Origin: Cantharellus purpuraceus
Lineage: Eukaryota > Basidiomycota > Agaricomycetes > Cantharellales > Hydnaceae
Length of the DNA: 64,000 nucleotides
NCBI GenBank assembly: GCA_025174535.1
Contig: JALBUN010000009.1
Coordinates: forward strand, 248,001-312,000
Direction: 5' to 3'
Below, in pieces: positions 56,577 to 64,000 of the stretch. A program made the translations under genes and the position numbers. The notes beneath the pieces are model-generated. The model ran no database searches. It saw only the letters and a list, made by a program, of their open reading frames with translations, and was not told the DNA's origin. Each line of letters opens with the position of its first letter. Within the stretch, counting starts at the first letter, position 1.

Positions 56577-58587
56577 TCACAAAATCGTACCCGTGGCCGT
56601 GTACGTTCCCGCAACCGGTATCTCATCCCCTTTGGCATTCTTTGCCGGAGAAATGTCGAATACTTTCAGAATACATGCTACAACGATGAAGAGCGTATTT
56701 TCAGCAAAGTAACGGCCTGCACACATTCTGTTAATGGCAGGTAGTCAGCAGCTCATTGCTCCGGAGTCTCGGGATGTATACCGTCTGCCGAATCCAAACT
56801 GCGCGGTGGGGATGTTGGCTCCTGGCTTGAGGAAACGCTCGGGTTCGAATTGTTCCGGTCTAGGGCCTCATTGTGGAGAATCGTCCTAGATACCATAGCG
56901 CGTCACATAATATGTTTTATGTTTACACGACAGCATACCACGCGTTTCCAACAACAATGCTTCCCTTGGGTATGAAATACCCTCTATATTCATCGTCCTT
57001 TGACGTCACATGAGGAATGGCCATCGGTAGCACTGGACGCCATCTCTGAATTTCCTGACAGAGAGCATTGACATAGGGAAGTCGTGCACGATCCTGGAAG
57101 GTTGGAAGGCGTTCTTCGCCAATCACGGCGTCGAGCTCCTCCTGAGCTTTTTTCTGAGCTTCGGGGAAAAGAACCATGGCGAGAATGAAACTGATGAACG
57201 CTGTCACGCTCTTGTGGGCCAGTTACAGACGGCTGATGCGGTGACAAAGATATTTGGTGCCTACCGTCCCAGCTCCCGCGGCATATGACACTCCACCTAC
57301 GTTGCGGATGAGCTCTTCTTCATCCGCTGCGCCGCGAGGACCAGAGATGTTCTTCAAGCAGGTAGCCATAACTGAGGGTCCCGCAGCTCCACTTGCCTGG
57401 ACAATACTATTCAGTCCGCATCCGCATTTGGAAGTGGACGGGTATACACGCACCAGAGCGCTCTTGACCATCATGAACGGCGCTGAAACCATCTCCATCG
57501 TCGGTTCGCGCCATTTCCTTGCCTTTCGCCTGAATCCTGCACCAGGCATCCATTCTGGAACGTATCTCACTGTTGGGAACATCAACGAAATTGAATGGCC
57601 ACCGGAGAACCGTAACGCACAGACAGGGAACAGTTCGATCAGAAATGCTCCAGGCACGGTGCTTTCGCTTGCTCCTTCCAGGGCTAAGTGTGCGATTTCG
57701 ATAAAACGATCGTTCTTGGGCTTTAACTGGATCCCATATACCACCTGCCAGGGACGGATTTCGTTATCAAGGTGCTATGAAACGGCGCGTATCTACCTCC
57801 ATGATAACTGCAGCAGCGAGATATTTCATGTGGTCGACAAATTCCTCGGGAGTGTCGTGAATTCTCTTCAGTAATTTCCTGTGGATCACAACTTCCATCA
57901 CACTCAAAACTATAAAGATAAATAATTCACCTTGCGTGTTTGATCTGAACTGGATGATATTCAGTGACAGCCCTGGAATTGAAGTACTGATGAAAGACTT
58001 TCTTATGTCGTCACCACCGTTGTCCATATCTCATGAAAGCGAAATTGAAGTCCCAACCCGACCTGAAAGAATGCATGAGGACCCAACTCTGGAGAAAAAT
58101 GACCTAGCGTACGAACAGCATCATCATCGGTAGGTCCGGGCGATCAGCATACACAGACGATCGCTTCTCGAATAAATTTCGGGCGACCTCATAAGAATTC
58201 ACAAAAATCATCGGAGTACCTAATACGTTCACATAAACAAGGTCACCTGCGATGACAGCAATTCTTCAGAGGTGCATTGTCCATTGATGAGTGGAGAAAC
58301 TCTCACACGTACCATACTGTTCGCCCCATTTTGTGATCGTCTCCCACTCGTGATGGGTAGGCATGTCCGATATATTGCCAAGGATAGGCTTTCCGGGAGG
58401 CCCGGGAGGCAGACGTAGACCTAATCGCGACCCAGTACTCTGCGACTAAAGGCGGTGATTTTAGGGATCTGGGCTCACCTTTGGGGACACGTCGAGCGCA
58501 TCTGGTCATGTAATAGACCAAGAAACATTCCAGGACACTTACGCTGAGGTTGGTGACGAGGGCCGCGACGTCGGTTGGGAGCAACAT
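56577..58587 (-). pseudogene. Cytochrome P450, recently inactivated
   Basis: Nearly complete gene. A start at 58587 (MLLPTDVAALVTNLS) is followed by RLPPGPPGKPILGN, LFEKRSSVYADRPDLP, FAFMRYGQRW, VFHQYFNSRAV, DTPEEFVDHMKYLAAAVIMEV, LRYVPEWMPGAGFRRKA, AGAGT (I-helix), LPYVNALCQEIQRWRPVLP (ExxR), FGFGRRMCAGRYFAENTL (haem loop, across an intron at about 56735-56787) and a short tail with stop at 56577-56579. Three defects appear: TGA at 58012-58014 right after RW in the helix C WxxxR motif; loss of the preceding intron's acceptor (CATGCAT against CATGCAG in the 48.5-kb relative); and AGAGT where AGxDT is expected. It is related to O-methylsterigmatocystin-oxidoreductase-like fungal P450s. Confidence 0.85.
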
Positions 58588-59002
58588 TATGACTTGGTTC
58601 GTTATCTTGAATTTACTGTAAATGGGAACGCCTTCGGGTGCTACGCGCTCACTGTAAGGTGACGTCCCAGTGTCCACACGTGATCAGTGGGTAGCGCTGC
58701 AACACTAAGTATATCTATCTCACATTTTCACCTGAGAACGTTGGGAGACTGGGTTTAGCTAGCAGCCTGGGGAGAGGGATTAAGGTAGTGTGACCAGCAG
58801 TCCACCACAGACATGTTAGAGAGTATGATTTGTATGATCATAAAGTTCGGCACCATAAGGCATGTTTTACATGTAACATACCTTACAATCGCCTCATCTA
58901 GTGTAGAGTGAAATAAAGCCGTCACGGAGCGAAAAGTACACCGGATGGTGAGTGCATGTCCAGGCGTATGAACAACATCATCTGCATGGTGGCAGTAATT
59001 GA
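58588..59002. other. Intergenic, P450 5' side
   Basis: No gene seen. Confidence 0.4.
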
Positions 59003-59590
59003 AAGCTTCTGCACACTTTCTCGCGCCCCCCCTCACAGTTGGTTGCATGTCCTCACTTTTTGACTGGTTTTTTTGTTCTAGCATCTCTTTCTCCCTTTCA
59101 ATCAAGCAGTCCTGTACTACTTCATTTCCCGTCTTCCTGGGTTGCATCAGAGCTCAATTTCTCACTGCTAGTAGGTTCGTGCTCAATGGTGGCCCTGTGA
59201 AATTTGACTATACTGAGATCTGGATCCGAGCCAGCGAAGTCTGCCAATGCCAGATACTTCATGGTCAGCTAGCGTCGATTACCTAAATGCGAGGAAGGTT
59301 GTGGCCCCTGTTGAAGAATTAAATACCATCATGTGCTGGTCCTATTCCGTCTTTTGTTCGAGCGGCAGGACAAACAATCATTAATCAGTGATGGGCACTG
59401 ATGGAAAGTTTAGCTTTGCATGCAATGGATGCACCAATTACTCTAGTTGCTTGTCATGTTTTCCATATTTCTCTTGCTCACGTCCTAAATTTGACACGGA
59501 AATACTAATAATAACACCACCCGCTACTCGAGCTTCCTACACTACTAGTCGCCAACGGAATCACGTACTCCGTACTCATCCCTATGCATA
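59003..59590 (+). repeat. Direct repeat R1, left copy
   Basis: About 590 bp, strongly similar to 63398-63990 (shared GTTGCATGTCCTCAC, CTTCCTGGGTT-CATCAGAG, TCGCCAACGGAATCACGTACTC). It lies just downstream of the DUF6535 pseudogene stop. No open frame of note. Confidence 0.82.
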
Positions 59591-59667
59591 ACTGACACTC
59601 TCCACGACATCACGCTAGCTCACCATGTATTGACCTACCCGGTGCCTGTGTGAATAGATCCAGTGTA

Positions 59668-62469
59668 TTAAACTTTTCTCCAGGAGGCATTCAGCAACTC
59701 GGATATTTGCTTGTGTAGAATTGGGAGGACCTCTTGCAAAAACGGCAAACTGTTTCGTTTGTGTTGGGTGCCATCCTGCTCGCGCTGCCGCTTTGCTTCG
59801 TCAAGTTTGCGGCAAACCATTTCAACCAGCCCAATTAGATGGCCAGTTTCTCTCCGGTAACATCGCTTCCTTGCATATTCAACGAGAGGTGGAATAGCTT
59901 CGATGCAATCCGTAGTAAAAATCCTTGCCCAATAGCCCCTGGCAGTCCCTCCAAAGAAGTCAAGGTCGAATATGTAACGCCATGCTCTCAGAATAAGAGG
60001 CCAACATGGATACACCTGGACTTCGGTAAAGAATGAGTGCTCATCGCTTAATCTATCAATGATTGCGAAGATGCGTGCCACAGGTACAGCATACTCTTCA
60101 AAATCATCATCTCCCCGTGAAGACAACGCCTTTGCGACCGCAAGACAATTGCGGAAATGGCCGTTCTGATGGAGCTGAGAGTGCCAAGTGGGCTCTTGAG
60201 AAAGGGCGTAAAGTAATCTGAGGTAAGGCATATCACGGAACAAGAATAAGAAAGGTGCATTTTGAGTACGGGTTATCATCGATGGGCGTTTGTGGAGCAC
60301 CCTGCAGAACTGCTGGAACCAGTGCTTGTGAGAAGTGTTCGCGGAGTGTTTCATTATCCGACCCATTATAGCCACTGTTGACCGGATTGCACAAGCCGCA
60401 TGTAGAGCTGCATGGCACGTCATGGCCTGACCCTGACCCATGAAACGGATGGTCGTATGAATGTAGCGGCGCATCCGGTCCTGGGTACTAGGCGAACCAC
60501 CCAGCAACGCCAACAGCTCAAAAGTGCCTCTGATTGCCCGGTAATCTATGCCTTCACAAATACGTAGATGGTAATCCACCAGCAGGTCAAACTGCTCTGA
60601 GGTGTAAAGCTCACTTGCATCCACCAGCAGGTCAAACTGCTCTGAGGTGTAAAGCTCACTTGCATCCCAGGGCGGCGTTCGAGCAATAATACGAATGAGA
60701 CTGGCGACACTCTTTGACCGGACTTTATCATCACCCATTCTGCCTGAATCATCCTTGATCTGACAACAACAGAATTTGAGAGCCTGCTCGAACCCGCGAA
60801 AATCCTTGGAAAGAGAGACGTTTTCCAGGTCTTGAAGTAGTCGGTGAATTAACTGTAGTGCATTCTGGTGCCATCTACACTCTTGAATTTCATCAGCAAG
60901 TGCAGCTAGCGTGCGATTCATCACTGACTCTTGAAGTGTCTTGATGGCTTGACTGAGAAGTATTGAGTCAACGGCTCATATAAATGGATTTATAGGAAAT
61001 GTCAATCTTCTTACCTTTTGTCAAGCCTCGCCAAATACCGTCCATCAATTCGAATGCCAACTAGCATGCCTGCTAGTAACATGCAGCCTGCCACCAGACG
61101 GAGCGGAGACTTGGAGTCAAGGCAGATGTCAATGAATTTAATCACAAAGGCATCGAATTCCGGGTCGTGTTCACCCTTGTGCAGACGGTATGTGAACAAA
61201 TATGCCACCCACATACGGTCTGATAAAGGGAGGGATGTAATGTCCAGATTGTCAGGGGATTGATGTACCGCAGAGGAAACGACTAGAAAGCCTGGATCAT
61301 CTGGGGCCATGTGCCAGTATGTGCCACTGGCATAATCATCTTCATGCCACTGCGCCTGCTTCTGCAGGGGGAAGAATCTGCCGATTAGAACCAAAGCACG
61401 CACAGAAGCCGCTTTTCAATCGGTCCATGAGCATCTCAATTACATCAACCTTAGCTGGTCACTGAGTCTCAGATACCATTCCAGCTGCAGTAGCTATAAT
61501 GTCTGTGTCCGTAGATGTTTCAATCACCCACTGGACCGCACGGGACGGCACTAGTGTGTCTACTTGACCCAAATTGGCTTGTGATTCCACGGAAATCAAG
61601 TCCAGCACTGTTGGAGACACTCCTAACCGCTCCAAAGCTATAGGTGTTTCTGAGTCGTCGTTTAATGATTGAACTTGGCACCGGGCGGACGGTCTTGAGA
61701 AGAGATATGTGACAAAAGGCGTGAGAGAGTTGACGATCAGACCTCCTGCGGTGCATAATGCCTTTCTCAGGAAATCAATGAAGCCTCCCCAGGTCCTTGG
61801 GCGCTATTTCCACTTATTTCGGAACACGTGTCGAATTCTGCGTTGGGGCACCTTTGAATTGTGCTTTGAACGACCTCTCGAACGGAAGCCATGACTCTAA
61901 TGACGTGGTGAAGTATGGTCGAGACGGGTGTCTGGAATGGACAGTCCGGAGATTTCAACGACGACACCACGGTGAAGGAATAGAATATAAATCCGAACGC
62001 CGTTGTTGCCATTATCACACCTGCAACCGTATGTTGCAGATTCCAGATATTGGCCGCGAGAGCAATGCCAAAGAACAGCAACGACATCTGGAGCAAGATC
62101 GGAAGCGCTGCAATGATGGTACTGAAATGCCACGCTTCAAGGGCGTCCAGCTTCTTCTGCCTCTGCTGGCAGCGTTCGTGCAGGGCACCTCATCCCAAAC
62201 GCGATGTTTTAAAGTGGCCTATCCATTGTTTTCCTAAAACTGCACCGAATGCAGCCAAAAGATCAGCCCGTCATCATGTTGTTTAGCTACACGTTCATAT
62301 GTAGACCAGAAATGGGAGGACACATCCTTCTTAGAGCGTTCAAAGATATCTGATTCATACGTGGTGTCGAGAATGCCTTGGAGGATGGCTTCTGACCTGA
62401 TCGCCAACCGTCATCACCCTGTTGGATCAAGAAGCATGAACTCACTTGAATCGTCGGGTTGTGTTCCAT
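59668..62469 (-). pseudogene. DUF6535-domain membrane protein gene, decayed
   Basis: The likely start is MEHNPTIQ at 62469. Next comes SSHFWSTYERVAKQHDDGLIF, then an abrupt join near 62250 to AAFGAVLGKQWIGHFKTS, which in the family should follow two membrane segments and a loop; these are missing. QRQKKLDALEAWHFSTI and MSLLFFGIALAANIWNLQHTVAGVIM follow (62100-61990). TGA at 62190-62192 interrupts the frame before ALHERC. A further likely TGA sits at 61459-61461 (ETQ*PAKVDVIEM). The last 418 codons (59668-60924) remain open and contain a 15-residue duplication. DUF6535 proteins are abundant and uncharacterised in Agaricomycetes. Confidence 0.75.
60574..60663 (-). repeat. Perfect 45-bp tandem duplication in coding sequence
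   Basis: Units 60574-60618 and 60619-60663 are identical and add DASELYTSEQFDLLV twice in frame. The exact identity implies a very recent event. Confidence 0.92.
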
Positions 62470-63397
62470 TACAATAGGCTCCGCGTCATTGGCCCCAGGG
62501 TTCCGAGTCGCCGAAGTAGTTGTGGCCCCAGGTTGGGGTAGATGCGGTTCACGCAGGGGGTATTGCCGTTCGTGCGTCGTGTCAATTACAGCCTGAAGGC
62601 CGGCTTCTGGCCTAATACCAGGCCACCTATTCATATGCTACATCAGGAAGCGTGCACCCACAGAGCCATCCTCTTGTGCTCACCGCTGTATGACGTATCA
62701 ACAGACTCATCCTGATCCTGTTGAGGAAGCCCTGTGCACCCACCCCAATCAGGTGGAGAGGTGTGCGATTCGTGTGCAATGTCTGTTGCATCTTGGAGGG
62801 AGGCTTCTGGACTGGTCACAAGCCATCAGCATCCATTATAAATGTCAGATCAGGAGGTACGCACTCACTGTGTCGACCGTTGGTGAGACTCTGCAGTGAC
62901 TGGTGGATTACTTGCTTGCATGGTGGAATCGGACTTGGTAGAGGACTAGGGAAAGGTCATTACAAGTAGACGGCATTGGTAGGGCGTTTAAGTGCCAGGC
63001 CTCGTGTTTTGCTTCTCGAGAAGTCATCGCCTCCTTCGCTCTCGCAACTAGCGCTAGAACATTGGTCAATATGACAAAGGTGTCACATCTGACAATAACG
63101 TGTAAGTATATTATGTACGAACTTATGCAGGACAGGTAGTCTGAATCAGGGATAGATCGATGTCGCCTGGCGAAATACATCGGCTTTTCCGCCATGATCG
63201 CCTCGACCTCCAAAAGCGAAATGCAAGCTCCAATACCAACACCTCCAGCGGACAACCTACGAGAAACTTCCATTATAGTTTTGTGGTCTAGTTTCTGACA
63301 GGAACTGAGCAGTTGCTAGAGGAAGTCCCCGGACGACAGGGATAACATTGCTCTGCCAGCATCATCAACAGGGTGCTGGGAGAACGGTCGAAGCGTT
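62470..63397. other. DUF6535 upstream region
   Basis: A small frame at 62908-63273 (-) starting MEVSRRLSAGGVG might be a leftover 5' exon, but I could not connect it. Otherwise no gene. Confidence 0.4.
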
Positions 63398-63990
63398 ACA
63401 GCTTCTTCATGTTCATTACACATTTTCTCACGATCCCTCTCACAGTCCGTTGCATGTCCTCACCTTTTGACCCGTTTGTTCTGGCATTTCTTTCTCCCTT
63501 TGAATCAAGCACTGTACAACTTCATTTCTCGCCTTCCTGGGTTTCATCAGAGCCCCTTTTCTCACATTTCTTACTACTGTTAGGTTCATGCTCAATGGCA
63601 GCCCAGTACACTGAGATCCGGATTCGAGCCAGTGAGATACTTCATGGTCAACTAGAGTCGACCACCTTCTCGCGCGCCCTTCACCTACATCAGTGTGAGG
63701 AAGGTTGCACTCTTTGTCGAAGAATTTGACACCACCGTGTGCCGGCCCTACCTCATCTTTTGTTCAAGCGGCAGGATCAGCAGTTAATAATTAGTGATGG
63801 CCACGGATGGAAATTGGCATGCAATGAATGCACCAAGTACTCTAGTCGCTTGTCATCGCCATATTTATCTTGCTCGCATCCTGAACCTGACAAGGAAAAA
63901 AATCAGGTCACGATGACACACCCTATACTCGAGCTCCCTACGCTACCAGTCGCCAACGAAATCACGTACTCACACCTATGCATAATGGGA
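63398..63990 (+). repeat. Direct repeat R1, right copy
   Basis: Counterpart of 59003-59590 in the same orientation, about 4.4 kb away, bracketing the DUF6535 pseudogene. It ends ten bases before the window edge. Confidence 0.82.
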
Positions 63991-64000
63991 TAGTGGTTCT

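Noticed and set aside
57254..57874. 206-codon plus-strand frame
   Set aside because: Antisense to P450 exons whose minus-strand translation has recognisable P450 blocks.

Overview
The window is nuclear DNA of a filamentous basidiomycete, almost certainly an Agaricomycete. Genes carry many short introns of about 45-80 nt, often more than ten per gene. The families are typical of that group: a signal-peptide laccase, an SRPK-like kinase with a presequence-like N terminus, multi-intron cytochrome P450s, an F-box/LRR protein, a DUF6535 protein and a HAM1-like protein. Retroelement and MITE debris is abundant. I cannot name the species, and I saw no tRNA, rRNA or CRISPR array.

Layout. 1-2.7 kb holds an LTR copy and unassigned repeats. 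2.77-18.16 kb is the ordinary gene-rich part: laccase (+), SRPK-like kinase (-), a doubtful small ORF (-), HpcH/HpaI aldolase (-), MFS drug-efflux transporter (-) and an AIFM2/FSP1-like FAD oxidoreductase (+). The transporter and aldolase lie 92 bp apart on one strand, and the oxidoreductase is divergent from the transporter.

18.4-29.2 kb and 40-55.7 kb are built from repeated blocks of the same pieces: a zinc-finger gene (+), a HAM1-like gene (-) and an F-box gene (-). The zinc-finger gene has two intact, nearly identical copies at 20.3 and 24.9 kb and one dead copy at 49.7 kb. The HAM1-like gene is intact only at 52.3-55.7 kb, with fragments at 18.4, 23.3, 26.3, 40.6 and 48.75 kb. The F-box gene is intact at 42.0-43.6 kb and dead at 27.5-29.0 kb. 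This repeated module is the most unusual feature of the window.

29.2-36.9 kb is a nested stack of transposable elements. A decayed Ty1/copia element carries a Harbinger-like MITE. Its 3' LTR is cut by a second LTR, which is itself split by a complete 1.43-kb solo LTR. A third LTR fragment in inverted orientation and a TA-flanked (mariner-like) MITE follow; a second copy of that MITE lies at 44.0 kb. A carboxylesterase (37.5-39.6 kb) and a P450 (45.0-47.5 kb) sit between the repeat blocks.

56.5-64 kb is in decay. A second P450 has a nonsense codon in helix C and a lost splice acceptor, and a DUF6535 gene has nonsense codons and an internal deletion. Direct repeats of about 590 bp flank the DUF6535 locus and suggest a tandem array continuing past the right edge. 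Laccase, P450, esterase, aldolase, transporter and oxidoreductase all fit oxidative attack on, or tolerance of, plant-derived aromatics. That is a thematic inference; they do not form one evident pathway.
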